Shown in pieces: positions 1-13,500 of a stretch of DNA of 64,000 nt. Below the pieces are notes generated by a model that worked only from the letters and a program-made list of their open reading frames with translations, was not told the origin of the DNA and did no database searches. Both the position numbers and the translations under genes were made by a program. The DNA lies in contig VZSR01003803.1 of assembly GCA_013398615.1 (NCBI GenBank), forward strand, positions 65,659,521 to 65,723,520, written 5' to 3'. How positions within the stretch are numbered: position 1 is the stretch's first letter; every line of letters begins with the position of its first letter. The DNA comes from Brachypodius melanocephalos (Eukaryota; Chordata; Aves; Passeriformes; Pycnonotidae).

Positions 1-2393
1 GGGAGTTTGTATGGAGCAAGTGATGATGAGAGCAGCATGTTGGATCTTCATTTGCTGTTTTATGGCCATTGTTGATACCATGAAGTAAGTCTTCTCTATA
101 AATAATTTGGGATGGAGGTAATTTTCTTTCCTGAAATCAGGTCATTTGTCCGTGATTTCACTTTTTTGGCACAGAAACATGTACTGCACTGCTCAGCATA
201 CTTGTACCAAAGCTGAGCTTTCAGAGACTAGTCCAGAATTAGGAAGGACAAAGTACTGCATCCAACCTTGTTGCCTTCTGATCCAAGCACACAATGTACT
301 TACAAAAGATTATTAGCACGCAAAACCCCCCAAATACTATTTTTTAAGGTACAGAGTTCTATTGAATGTAGGACAGCTCTTTACCATATTTAGTAAACAC
401 TGTCCATGTTGCTTTGTGGCAGCAGCATCATTCATAGGATACAATTATACAAGATAAGCCTTATTAATGAATTCAGATTTATATGATGGATCTCCTTGCT
501 TTGTAGACTCATCTGCTTTGAAGTTTCTTCTGATCAATCATTAGCATATATATACCTACTGAAGAATTCTCTTTTTTATCTTTTAAAGGACATGTCTTTC
601 TGGCTAAAAACACTACCATTTCATTTCTCTATTTTCAGTTTTTATAGTACAGTCTGCCATCCAATTTCATATTTATCAGTAGTAATAACTGACTGCCAGG
701 GTATTTTCAACATTAATTCCGGGCGTCTGTGCACTGGAAAGTCCTGCATTCAGAATTACTAAGCAGACTATGCAGGCAGACACTTTGGCTGTAACTTGTT
801 TGCTCATTTATATACAGAAGAATGGAGATGAATAGCTAATTTTGCTGCAGAGAGTTGTCTGCTTTGAATCCCAAATGCTCCATATTTTATAACTCCAGGA
901 GCCTGGTCAAACTATTGTAACAGTCTTCCAACTGGTAGAAGGGATTAATTATTCCAAGCTTCTTGTTTTTTTCTCTCCCTGCCCCTGCAACTTTCACTAA
1001 AAGAGAATCTGAATCATTATTTAGAAAGCAAATTAAATACTTCCAGTATGACTGATTTAAATTTCTCCTTAGGATTACACTGGAAGTGTAGTCTTGACTG
1101 AAGATCTGTAAAGGAAAGCACATACACAGGCAAAGGAAGACACATTGCAGCAGAGGATCTGGATATGCAGATTTTCCCAGCCAGAATGTGACATATTGTT
1201 TCAGTCTAAGGGACTGATTTGACCCTAACAGCCCATAAATGCAGGTTTATTCCCAGCTGCTCGATATAGAAGCTGCATTGCAGCCTCAATTTTACAAGAG
1301 CTATGCAAAACTCAGATGAAAATCCAGTCTTCTGTTTGCCCTTAGTTACAGCTACGAGGAGATCTGAGAGGAAGAGACAGGCTTTTTTCTTGTAGAAAAC
1401 ATTCAGTTCATGCTCGTGTTTTATTTCATCTGGCAGTATGTACACAGCTTCAGGGTTAGGTTAGTGATGGCTTTTCCTCCAAGGATCTAAGCTCCACTGT
1501 ACAAGATTTCCCAAGCAGTATAGTCACTGCAACTGTGAGAAAAGAGGATGCTGGTGGCCATACACTGTGATCCCTACAAAATGACTTTAACTAGGCTTGT
1601 GTGTGCTGGAGTAATTACATCCCTTTAAAATAGAAGTTGCTTTAGTCTCGTTACTGTGAATGAGCAGTGCCTCACCTAGATTTTACAGGGAAATATCCTT
1701 TCAGTGTGGCCAGAGGAACAGGGAATGCAGGTTGATGGAGTAGACTGAGGATGGCAGTGCAGTGTTTGATAGATGATGAGATGATAATGCTGCCAAGGCT
1801 TCCCAATGTTTTTCTACTTCCCACTAAGACCTCTTTTGTCTTGCCTGGGCTGTTTTACCTAGATGTTACTATAAGACAGGCTGCCTGTGGATTCAGGAAG
1901 GAATGAAATGCTGATTGATGTTTGAGCTGATCTGTAAGAAAGCAGCCTGGTAGGAAAAAAACAAGTTGGGGTGGTTTTTTTCAGTCTCTGGGAGGAGGCT
2001 GGAAGACATGGAAGTTATAGAGGCTTCTAGAAAGTTTTCCATGTAATTTTTCCTGCAGTGATAATGTCACAGGTGTAACATGGAGTGTTCCCAGCAGTCC
2101 AGAAGTTCTGTGAATTTTGTCTTGGCAGTAGCAACTCTTTTCCCACACTATATACAATTAAGAGGAATAGAGGAGTTGCTGATGAGTGGTTTCTCCTCTG
2201 ATGTCACCTCTACCAACTCTCCTTCCTATTTCTCCTTCTGTTTCATGGTTTGACTATGAAAAAAATCACCCTGGACTTGGTGTGCTCCTGTTACTTGGGC
2301 TTTTTTTTCCTCTCTTGTCTTCACTCTTTAATGTATATGTGGCCTGGTGTTTAGCTGGATTTTGGCTGCTGGGGTTTTTCTCATGGTTTGTTG

Positions 2394-2424
2394 TTTTGGT
2401 TTGGTTTTTTTTGTTTGTTTGTGT

Positions 2425-2456
<32 letters not shown>
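2394..2456. repeat. TTTTG/TTTG simple repeat
   Basis: A low-complexity stretch of T runs broken by single G residues, with four consecutive TTTTG-type units near 2430-2452. It gives a false Phe-rich open frame on the plus strand. This is ordinary intronic low complexity, or possibly the decayed tail of a retroelement (A-rich on the minus strand). Confidence 0.8.
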
Positions 2457-2457
<1 letters not shown>

Positions 2458-3707
2458 AAGATGGTGCTAGTGAAGATGGGATTAATTTTTCATACTTGAG
2501 TATTCTGAATTGTTGCCATGCATCTAGCTATTTTATAAAGAAATAAACTTCAGGTTTATTTAAAATGTGGTTTAATTTTCCTATGCTTCTGTCATAGGAG
2601 TTCAGAAGAGGAGAAATTTAATGGAAGAGGTGTAGAAGAAAGACTTATTGCAAAACATATTCTATTTTTTCTCTAGCTGTAAATGTTTTTCAAAAAATTT
2701 TTTTCAAAAATTTGCAAAATAGTTTATTTTGGGATTTGTTTTTTTAAAAAAGCTTTATGTATTTGGAGCAGGCCATAACTGGGAGGTAGAAATACAGGAC
2801 CTACAACTGGCAAAAGAGTATTCTACATAACTCTAGGCAATGTAGATGCAGAAGCTTAAATGAGACTTCTTCTAAAACACATTGTTTTGTTCCTACTATT
2901 TCATTTATAGCAAAACTATAATGGACAGACATAAGATCCCCTGAATTGCTGATGATTTAGTTGATCTCATTTTTTACACAAAAGAGAATAAGTAACTGTG
3001 TTCTATAAGGATATGAATTTGATTTAAAATGTTAAAATTTTCCAAATCTATTCCTTATGTTTATGAGCATAATTAGTAGAGTAGTTGAATTTGACGGAAC
3101 AGTGAGTAGGTTAATTATCCATTCATTGCTGAAGAAGACTTGTTGTTTTCTCTTCCCAGGTGTTTTAATTAATTTTTGAAAATAGTAGAGCTTTGCTTTG
3201 TTTTAGTATAGTTGTTTTAAATCAATTGTGAGAATGTATGACTCATGTCTCGAAACAGAATTCAGAGAGTAATTTAATTTCCTGATGTAACAGATTTCTT
3301 CTGTCCTACTCCCAAAACTGAATTATGTAGTTTTTGAAGTTAAACTGCTTGTCAGAAGTGAGTAAAACTTCTCTAATTAGTCTTTCTGAGTTCTTGATTT
3401 GTGGAATAACAATTTAATTTGCATATTTTGTTAAATAAAAATAATGTATCATTAAATTATGAAAATGTGTTTCATTTAGAGACTAGACTCTCTGTGATCT
3501 GAAAATGTAAAGGTTGGTTTGCTGAGTAATTAATGATGGGAAGGGCTGTGTTGCTTTTGAGGAATTTTTGCTTCCTACATAGACTAGCTTCTTAGTCTAT
3601 TAAAAATTGATCTACTAAATGTCCAGAAATTTATTTCCTAGGCTGCGATGTGACCAAGATGTGCATAATTCCTGGATCTGTCAGCAAAGATATTGTATAC
3701 AGAAGAG

Positions 3708-3975
3708 AATCATAGAATCATTACGTTTGGAAAAGACCTCTAAGATCCTCAAGTCCAACCATTAACCCAGCATTGCTAAGTTCACCACTAAACCATGTCC
3801 CCAGTTTTACACCTCTTAAATCCCTCCGGGGCTGGTTCCCTGGGCAGCCTGTTCCAATCCTTGACAAACCTTTTGTTCAAGAAATTTTTCAAATATCCAG
3901 TCTAAACCTTCTCTGACACAACTTGATGCCATTTCCTCTTGTTTTATTGCTTGTTACTTGGAAGAAGAGACCTAT
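3708..3975 (-). mobile_element. CR1 LINE, 3' end (first part of a split copy)
   Basis: The plus strand begins AATCATAGAATCATTACG, the complement of the typical CR1 3' tail. It continues with the familiar CR1 order: GGAAAAGACCTCTAAGATC, GTCCAACCATTAACCC, and GGGCAGCCTGTTCCAATCC. The element is therefore on the minus strand with its 3' end at 3708. Similarity stops near 3975, after AGAAGAGACC, and resumes near 4405, so this copy is split by about 430 bp. It is a 5'-truncated, non-functional copy. Confidence 0.92.
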
Positions 3976-3981
3976 CACAGT

Positions 3982-4404
3982 TGTCACTGTGATTCTGGGT
4001 CTAATCCAGCCAGGTGGAGCATGGTGAAAATAGAGAGACAGGAATGATGGAGTTGCCTGAAAAATAAACTTCAATGGTGGTAAAATAACAAACACAGAAA
4101 CCTCATGGTCTGAGGGGCAGCATCCAAAGACCCAGGGGTGTGGATAACTTAACAATATATGAGGTTATCTGGGGCAGGGGTCCAATCCCGAATGCAGGAT
4201 AGGGACGTGAGTTTAGATGCCCAAAGTACCCAAACCAATGGACAACCAGAACCAGAGACATGACCTATTTTGGAATGATGCCATTAGCATCCTAATTTCC
4301 ATATCCCACCTCCCATGGTCTCAGGTTTATGGTTTCTGCATAGGCTACCTGGGCTAAGGTATTCTCCATCCCTAACTACCTCGGTTCCCACAGAGGCTGA
4401 TCCC
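3982..4404. mobile_element. Unidentified insertion splitting a CR1 copy, possibly an LTR
   Basis: This stretch lies between two CR1 parts that should be almost adjacent in the consensus. On the plus strand it begins TGTCACTGTGATTCTGG and could end CCCACA near 4392 or CCAGGCA at 4410, so a TG...CA solo LTR is possible; TGTCAC also begins the LTR at 18522. I could not find matching target-site duplications, and the promoter and poly(A) signals are not in a convincing order. An older insert of another kind, or a diverged CR1 subfamily, is also possible. Borders are approximate. Confidence 0.4.
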
Positions 4405-4535
4405 CAGGCAGAGAATGGCAATGTCTCCTCTGAGTCTTCTCCAGACTAAACATTCCCAGCTCCCTCAGCCCCTTCTCATAAGGCTTGTGTTCCAGACCCT
4501 TGATGAGCTCCACTAACCCTCTCTGAGGTCAGACA
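4405..4535 (-). mobile_element. CR1 LINE (second part of the split copy)
   Basis: The CR1 similarity resumes: GTCTCCTCTGAG, CTTCTCCAGACTAAAC, CCCAGCTCCCTCAGCCCC, CTCATAAGGCTTGTG and CCAGACCCTTGATGAGC follow in the same order and orientation as in other avian CR1 copies. It is the 5' continuation of the copy at 3708-3975. It fades out near 4535. Confidence 0.88.
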
Positions 4536-7500
4536 GTTTGGTTTTGCTCGGCTTCTCATTCCTTGGTGGAAATGTTCTTTACTTTTATGGCAGACATTTA
4601 AAACCAAAGGTCAGTATGCTTTGTATGGACACTAAAATGAGGCCACAGTATATTTTCTAGAGAGGTGAGGTTTTACTGGTATAATTAGGCAGATGTTTCC
4701 CTCTTGTTTTTTCTTCCCATGTGCTGTGTCATGCAGCTAAAATTCTACCCTGTGTTTTAAAGGCCACTTTGGTTCAGTGATGCTCTGGAAATTAAGAAGC
4801 TTTGGGCCAAAAAGTGTTATCTGACTAGAAAAAACACTGTTTTTATAGAATGCCCTATGTAGTGGAAGCAATTTACATAGTAAAGTGGCAACTTCATCAC
4901 TGGAATATTTCCTACACAACTGATTTATCTTCATGGTATGGACTGCAGCTTAATGGGAGGTAGTACTGGTCTAAATTTAGCCACAGCTAGATAATCAGAG
5001 CATGTCAAGAATGATGTTTAAAAAAGTAATTACTTATTTTTGGTTTTGTGGTTGTTTTACTAAAAAAAACCCCAAACTAAACCAAAAGCCTTTTTTATGG
5101 CTACCAACTACCATTCTTTTCATGTAATCCTGAGCCCCAGATCAGCCTGATCCCAAGCAGACCTACACTTACAAGAGAAAGTAATTTATATTTACTGCCA
5201 ATGGCTCAGATCCATCGTTGTTCTGAAGTTTCAGAAGATAAGTAAGAAATTAATATATTTCAGAATGTTATGGCTTATTTTCTTCAAGTTTGGCCTGTTC
5301 TGTCAGTCTGACCTATGTACAAAAAGAGACATGACATTTTGCAGACTGAAAATGTGTACTACAGGCATGCAGTATCAGTGACCATGATTTTGTTTTAGTT
5401 ATATTTGGTTTTTTGAAAGTCCAAGTAGTTAAAGTCCTTGTTTCAGCATTGTTTTTAATGTCAGAATTGCCCTAGTGTTTATTTTCCTTAAAAAAAATTA
5501 ACATTCCAAAATGCTTTATATACTTTGTCAGCTAAGAAACCATGAAGGCCTTTAATTATGTTTTTCATGAGATGGGGCTTTGCAGAGTTTATCAGCTTTA
5601 GATTTCAGAAGAGAGTGACATATCTGTGGCTTAAACAAAAAGCAAACCATCTGTAGAATTGTTCTGAACTCCAAAGTGAGGTTTGTCATAGTTTGGAATT
5701 AACTGCTTGCCTTACTAAGAGCTTTCACTGTTAACAGAGAACTGTGACTTCCTGAGATAAACAGGGGGATTTGATGTGCTGATCAGCCTGGCTGCAACTT
5801 CCATCATAATTTTTTTTTTTTTGTGTCAATGTTACTGTACATGACACTTTTGTTTGACCTCTTCCTTCACCTGCCAGTCAGGGGTTTCTATCTGAATAAG
5901 CTTCCCTAAAGCAGCTGTCACTCCAGTTTAACTCCAATGCATCTCTTTTGAAAAGTTGTATATTATCTTCTCTCTCCTTCACCTCTTGAGGAAGCTTACT
6001 GGCAGTTACAAATTGAAGGAGGTTATGATTCTTGTACATCATTACCACACATAGGGTATTTAATAATATTTTTATAGATATTAGCAAACATAATGGATTG
6101 GAGTTGGGCAGCTTCTCACATGTAGGTAAATAGAAATTATGCTTAGGCTTTAGCAAAAGCTTCTTTGATATAATGAAGCTGCAATATGATCTGTAGCAAC
6201 CCCATTTCTAAGATACAGAAAATATCCTGTGGTTACTAGAAGTGCTCTCACTTATAAAGGTTAGCTGCTTACTTTGGAATGAAAAAGTAAGCCCAGAAGA
6301 ATAATTCAGCCATTTGTGCTGAAGTACAGAGAATAATGTATCAGGAAAAACACAAAGATCAAACACACCTGATTTTTTTTTCTCCTTTCAATATCCTATG
6401 CTTAATTTTTACATGACAGCTATATCTGGCAGCCTCACATCCCATCAGTGCAATCTGTCATTCTGAGTTATTTCAATTAAGTTCTCTTTCTCATTTTGCA
6501 TTTGCTGAAGAGCCATAATGGCATGTTCCCAAATCAGCAGTCAAGAGGAGTAATCCTCTCTATTTGTATTTGTTCAAAGAAAGGAGAAAGGAAGAGATGG
6601 TTTCTTTGTTTCCTCTCTGTCCTGAAGGCCTTCTCCAGAATTACAGAACTAGAAGATTTGCTTTGAAGGCTAGCTGTGAAGACTTTGTTACAGATCATGA
6701 AGGCTTGATTTTGGGACTGTGAGTTATTAGGAAAATCTTTTAAATTCTATTCCCCTGATTGCTGCAGATCCCTTTCTGTCTGGTAGCTGGCAAATTAAAC
6801 GTTTTCCATGCAGTCATTGTATCACTGTGGGAGTTGGACATCTTCGTAAAAGCACATTTCTAATCTTTCCTGTGCTTGAATTTCCAGTGAAGAGAATTCA
6901 TACCCAGCATGGGAACTGGAGATAGCTTGTTGTACTGATGTACAGACTGCTCCTTTGTTACCCTGAACTTGGACAAACTTATTGTTTCTAACTGGGATGT
7001 GGTGTTGCCCCATTCCCAAAGTGAGCATACAGAAGCAGGTACAGCCTGCTTCTGAGTGCAGAGCGCTGTACTGGCCAGAGTGGTGTAAACTCAGGGTTTA
7101 TATCCCTGAGTATTTGAACTTGGTTGGCAATAAACTAAGCAGCTGCAGTGTTGAGTACCCACTGTTTATCAATTAATCCATATGTTGGTATTTCACCTGT
7201 TTACACTGCCAGCTGATGTTCAGTTTCCCCTGAGAAAGGCTGCACTGCCCAGGAGGCAATAGGAGGAATGCTGGGTTGACATGGTGCCATCACAAGGGGG
7301 TTTTGGTTCAGTAGCCCTCCACTGTAACAGGAAAGGAAGGAAGTGAGTAGATAATTCAGAGCCCTTTCTGTGACCTGCTCATCTATTCAGTTGCTGAAGG
7401 AATGAGGAAGATTAAGTTCAAAGGATTAACAAATGGGTTTTGCTTCTGCTGTAATTGCTTATCTCCATATGCTCATAGCAGTACTGAGTTCCCAAGAGTT

Positions 7501-10500
7501 AGGCAGGTACAGAACTGTTAAAGCAGGGGCTTCAGTGTTTCATCTCTTTGTTCATGCCAAGCTCAGCTGTACCAGGGGGTTACAATGGGCACATTAAATT
7601 TGCATTCTGTCTTCTTACCATGTCATCAGGTTACCTACACTTAGTGATTGTTGGAGCAAGCTTTCAGCATTGCACCAGACGAGATTTTTTTTGTTAGTAG
7701 TTTTCCTAATCTAACCAGCACCTTAAAAGCAATTTCCATGCTGCTTCTCCTCCCTTGTTCTTTTTATAACATTTCAGCTGGACAAATTGTCCATGTTGAG
7801 TTGGAGATGGCAGCTCCTTTTACTCTCTGGATGGCAAATGCTGGCAGTCCTTAGTACAGGTCTCTGCTGTTTGTTGCAGACTTGGGCCAGGGAGGGCTGA
7901 CAGATTGCTCTTAGTGGGGTTAGTGTGAAATCTCTAAAGCAGGATGAATATATTGTTTATTCTGTTTTCCAGAGGACACTTTCAGCCCAAATGCATTTAT
8001 TGTGTATTTTCAGATTTGTTTTTTTTTTTTTTTCTTTTCTATTCCTGTAATTGCAACAGGGTTTATTGATGCATGTGAAGGGGATAATGAAAAGCTATAT
8101 TTCAGATCATCTTTAAGGGCCTTAAAGTAGTCTTAAACAGAGTAGCTCAGATCACTTTCAGAAAAATGCTTTTTGTCGGGATAAAACCTAGGTGTTTTTC
8201 AAATCCAAACTTTATAAGAAAATCCCGCTGTGGAGAAAAGCCAGTAATTCTGATTTCTAGCAGATACATCTTGCACACTTTCTTTCCTGAAGGAGCTTGG
8301 GCAGGCAGGTGGCCAAACATCCTGCCTCCCTGTGCTATACTACCAGCCCACACTGCATATGCAAGAGTTGACCTGTGAAAAGGCTCCTTTCAGGAAGGGA
8401 ATACCAGTGACTTTGTGGCATGGTAAATCTCTTTTCCAGGAAAAGGCAAGGACCAATTAGTGGTCAGACCAGCCAATGTTAGCCATTTGCCATTTCTGCT
8501 GTCTTGCTGTCTCCCACATTTTGGATTACCCTCTGCCTGCACAGCTCCAGCCCAGGGCTCACCCTGGAATTTCTTGTGGGAGACAGTTCATCCATAGTTT
8601 CATGTATGCAGTCTTGTACATATGAGTATTTTGGGAGCTTCCTTTGGCTATGGAAACCTGCTCCAGAATGGGCTCCAGAATCTCTGTTTGATTACAGGCT
8701 TTGAAACCAACAGTATGTCTTCCAAACCTGGCGTCATCCAGGTGGGAAGAGTTGGCTGGGACAGAAACTGAGTGCAAAGTGCCATCCAGCAGTGTGTAGG
8801 AGCATAGTTGTGTGTTAGGGGATTGGGCTGTCCATGTGCATCGTGTGCCACATGTGCATGGCTGCAGTTCAGACTGACTCATGATTGGCACAGCCATGTT
8901 GGCTGTGCATTTTGGGCAGAGTCAGTCAGAGGCTGGCATGCTCAACTTCCAGGGCAGGCAGGTCCAGCATTCAGGTGGCCCTTTCTCCACCACTTTTCAC
9001 TGAGATGTTTCTGTGCAATTTCTGCTACTTGGCTTGTGCCTGTAAAGTCCCAATACAAAAGGCAGGAAATCCAATGATCGTCATGAACAGAGCTTTTGAA
9101 ATGTTTGTGGCTATGCTGAGAGAAGAATAATTTTAAAAGAGAATTTCTCTAGCAATCTGGAGATACAATACTCAAAGCAAACTGCTAGTTGGCAGTTGGG
9201 GCTTGAGGCTTATTTCCATGTATTTGTGGGAATCAACTGTAGAAGGTTTTTTTTTCTTCCTTATATATAACATTCATATATAGAACAAGGCCGAATGCAG
9301 AAGCATTCACATTTAACACATGTAATAATATGAGTGCTAATTGTCATTGTGAATTATATTTTCAGTGTGTTTTCCCCAGTGCCTGACTAAAGTTGAGGAT
9401 AAATCTCTTTAGCCCCCTAAATTTGTATTCATGTCAGTTTTATTCAGTGCAATTTTGGTTCACTTTGCCTTGCTTTGGATTGCAGATCATGCCCAACAGT
9501 GGAAGAGTGGATTTTGAAATTTTTTAAAGTGTCAGATTTCCCTGTATCCAGTTTTATCAAAAAAGCTGTCACCAGTTTCTTCTGAAACCAGCAAACCTTT
9601 TTCTTTCTAATTACATTTTTACCATATGTTCGTCCAGATGGCATATGCCAAACATTTTCTAGGGTGTTATGAAATGACCTGACTTTGGAGGATTTAACTG
9701 TTGAAGAAGCTTAAAAAAAAAAATTGACACTGGGGCAAAAAAGTAGTCCTAGAAAGAAAGAAATAAAAAAATCTGATAAATATCCCCAGCTGCATTTTGT
9801 GGCTGTGATACTGAATTCTTGGTATATACACCTGCACAAAACCAGTGAAAATGTAGGGAATGTTTTCCTGAAGTGTTAAAAGAGTCCTTTTTTTAACCAC
9901 CAAAAATAAAAATTTTGTCTGTTGAATATGTCTAAAAAAATTCTAGAGCCTTGAGCAAATCTTTGGTTTCCTGCAAAATGGAGCAAAAAAGACTTTGTCA
10001 AGGCACCAGATCCTCTGTAGGAGCAGCAGTTTTACTGAGCAATGTAATAACTACTTGTGCACTTTTTTCTTGAAGTATCATTTTCAAGGCAGTTGATGCA
10101 TGATTTTGACATTTGTGTCCTATTTCTTAATAATTCTTGGGGGATTTCTTAGAGAAAATAAATTAATTTGGGATATACTGAGAGGTTCCAGTAAGAAAGG
10201 AAGGAAGGAAATTATTTTTCATATTTAGCTACCAGTTAAGCTAAATTAACAAAGCTCAGTTTTTCATTTTCTGAAGAGTTTGCATATTTCTTTGTCTCTA
10301 TGACAGTTCTCTTTTAACTGTCATTGTGTTTTGGTTGTCTTTCCAGATTATCAAGCAGGAAAATATAGAATACCCTCATGTTGTTATCAGTTTCCATAAA
10401 ACTGTCTCAATTCTCAAGCCATTTTACTTAGTGGTAATTCCCGAGGAATAATGATTGCATGAGAATTAAATTTACTTCCTTGTGTTGCTACAATAGCTTT

Positions 10501-13500
10501 TCCTACTCCCAGGAAATTTTGCATGCAGAGCCCAAGACTCTAAATAGAATATGAAGAGGTAGTTTTGGGGCAGGATGGGCAGAGACTCATGGCAGAGACT
10601 CACATGGACAATTGTAAATGAAAGTTTGTTCAGTGTCCTAAACTTGCACAGATCTTGTTGAAAATCACAACTGCAATCAACAAAGCAGATCCTCCACCTC
10701 TTCCAAATTAATGAGACAGGATTTTAACAGTGCTCAACAATTTGAAGTGGTTCTGTTATTTCTGAATGAAACCTTTGGTAAAAAGTCCTTATCTCCATCC
10801 TCCTTGCCCACTTCTACTCATCAGTGTGTGAGTGGTTTGACATTTCCACAGACTCTTCTCTGTCATTGACCAAGTTTACACCCGCTGTGTCTCAAGTGAA
10901 AAAGAGTCTATTTTGTAGGTAAATCAATCTGTATAGCAGAGATACTGTAACTATTTAAAAGCTAAGGATTGAACACTCCAAAATTGCAAGCTGGTGTTAG
11001 CCTGTGAAGTAATTGAAACAAACTGTAATAGGGGAATATGAAATGAGACACCTGAAAGCGGCATGTCTCCATCCTGTCAAAATACGATGCAACAGCCAAT
11101 TGATTACAGCTATTTTAGAGTTTGTGGGTGTGCAGCTGTACTAACTCACTTTCTGGTATCACTTTTCCTGCTTTCTTTTTGGAAGTCTTTGCAGAATGGA
11201 GCTAAAGTTGTTCAGTTGCCTTTGTTACTTATTTCTAAAATAATGTTTATGATAACCAGGATCGCTGGGTTCATGCCATAGTTTTCAGTTTCTTGGAAGA
11301 GTTATAGCTCTAAGCATTTTTCTGTGGAAATGCAAACTCCATTTTTTGTCAAAGAAACCTTTTGACATGTCAAAATGCAAAGGCTAAAAAAGCATTGTAC
11401 CCAGACACTTTGCTTTGAATTACTAATAAGCATTATTAAATCAATCTTTGCAGTCTTTGTTTATATATTCCTTGGATTATTCAGCCTCTGATTTAAATAA
11501 TGATGATGACAGGGAGGTTTCCATTGAAAATATTACCAAGTTAATAATTTTGAAGCTAATTATGTGAAGATTCAAAGTGTCAGTCTTAAACCACACCTCT
11601 GACTAAACCAAGCGTGAATAAGGCTATGCACATGTTAAGTTAAACGCCTCATAATGTCCTGGGCTTCTGAGTTGTGTTTGCAGGTGCTAGCTGCTGTGAT
11701 GCAGCTGATCAGTGCTCCCCAGGGTGTTTTTCTTTCCTAGTTTTCTTCCTCTTTTGCTCACTGTAGGCCCCTTTGTGGGTAAGTGTGCACATGAATTTTA
11801 TGCCACCCTGCAACGTCTCTATTCTGCTCTGCATGCTGGTGCATGCACACTCAGATGCCTTCTCTCTCATTTCCCCTGTTACCTTCTCTTTTGACTAGAG
11901 CAGTTGCCACAGAGAGTTTTTGAGAGTAAGTGCTTATGATTGCACTTCTGCTGTGATTTTCCATAGCTGGTAGTTTATCTCTCAGAAGTGTGTGGTATAT
12001 AAAATCTCTGTTCAAGAAATTCTCTAAGAATTTTTCTCCTTCATATGGCAGCAGTATCCCACTGCTGACAACATGAGTGCATCAGAGAAGATGGACTTTT
12101 GTAAAGCAGGGGCTAATCTCAGCTGTTGAAAATGGGAGGAAATAAGTGTCGCTCTTTGGAAAGGCAATCTAAGGGCAGCTTGAGTTTGTGTAGCTGGAAA
12201 GAGCACTTCATATTTAAAATCTCAGGCTTTTTCTTTTTCTCCCATTTTTCCTTGAGAAAAGTAAATCTTTAGGTATGATGTAAGAACTGTATCTAAATGT
12301 ATCTAAATACTTTTTTTAGGGTCTTTGATGCAAATAGCAAGTTTGTAGTGTTGCAGCTATTCTTCTAAGATGTTTCACAGTGTAAGGGATGTTCTGGGTA
12401 GGGTTCCCCAAAGCAGCTTTTTTGAGTCCACCTTATTAGATTCTGGTTTAGAACTCACAGCATAGTTATTCTGCAGAAGTCAATACTTTACATAGCTGAC
12501 ATGGAGATCAAATACCTCCAATTAATGCAAAATTCAAATTAGTGTTGAACTGTGGTACCACAACTGGCATCTCAATAATGAACTAACCACAGGAGGAAGC
12601 CGGTTTGTCAATGTACTATCACAAAAAGCTTTGAGCATTCATCTGATCTCTTCTGGGATCACATTTATACATCTTGCTGCTCTCTTGAAATACACCCCCA
12701 ACGTACTGAATGGCACAGTAATATCTGATGCAGCAAGCTGTGGAAGCGTGAGCTGCAGAGTCTTTTTAGTTGATGTATTTCAAGTTGGATAACCTTAAAA
12801 ATCAATAGTGTCTGCTGCGCCACTCAGAATCATGATGGACTGCTCCTCGCTGATCCTCTTGCTTAGGCTTTGAATAACTGATGCTGTGCTGCTCTGCAGA
12901 TCCTCAGCAGCAGCCAAGGCAAAGGCTGGACCATCCAATAACAGGGCTGCTCTTTTAAGCAATTCTCTCTCTGCTCTTAGAATTTGTTATGTGAAGTGCA
13001 GCTGTTGATTGGGAGTTTGGGGGTTGTTTTGGGTTTTTTTCTTTTTAAAACAGACTACACAAGAGCTAGAAGACAGAGTAAGCACAAGGACGGGAAAGTA
13101 GTTTTCAAAGGCTCAAGCAGTGTTTTCACATTTCTTGTAAATATGGCATTTTCTCTTTGGAGACAGAAGGCGCTTTCTGTTTGGGCTTGTAGTGCCCCAG
13201 TTACAAAAATGGAAACGGCTATTAGGAAAAAATGATTAAATGGATTATCTTAGCTTTGTGGAAAGTTAACTTTGTGGGGCTGTCATCTAAGAGAGGTGAA
13301 AAATGCAGTTTTGTCTTCTCTACCAAAACAAAGTTTTCAAGTTGAAATAGATACTTTTTTGATACCAGTGACACCTCAGAAATGGTCTCATTAGAAAGAT
13401 GTAATGTTTGAATATCTAGAAGCACAAACCATAAATAGGAATTTATGGAGAGGAGATGCCTGGAAGGTCTTGAATATAGATTTCTTTAAAAGTCTGCATA

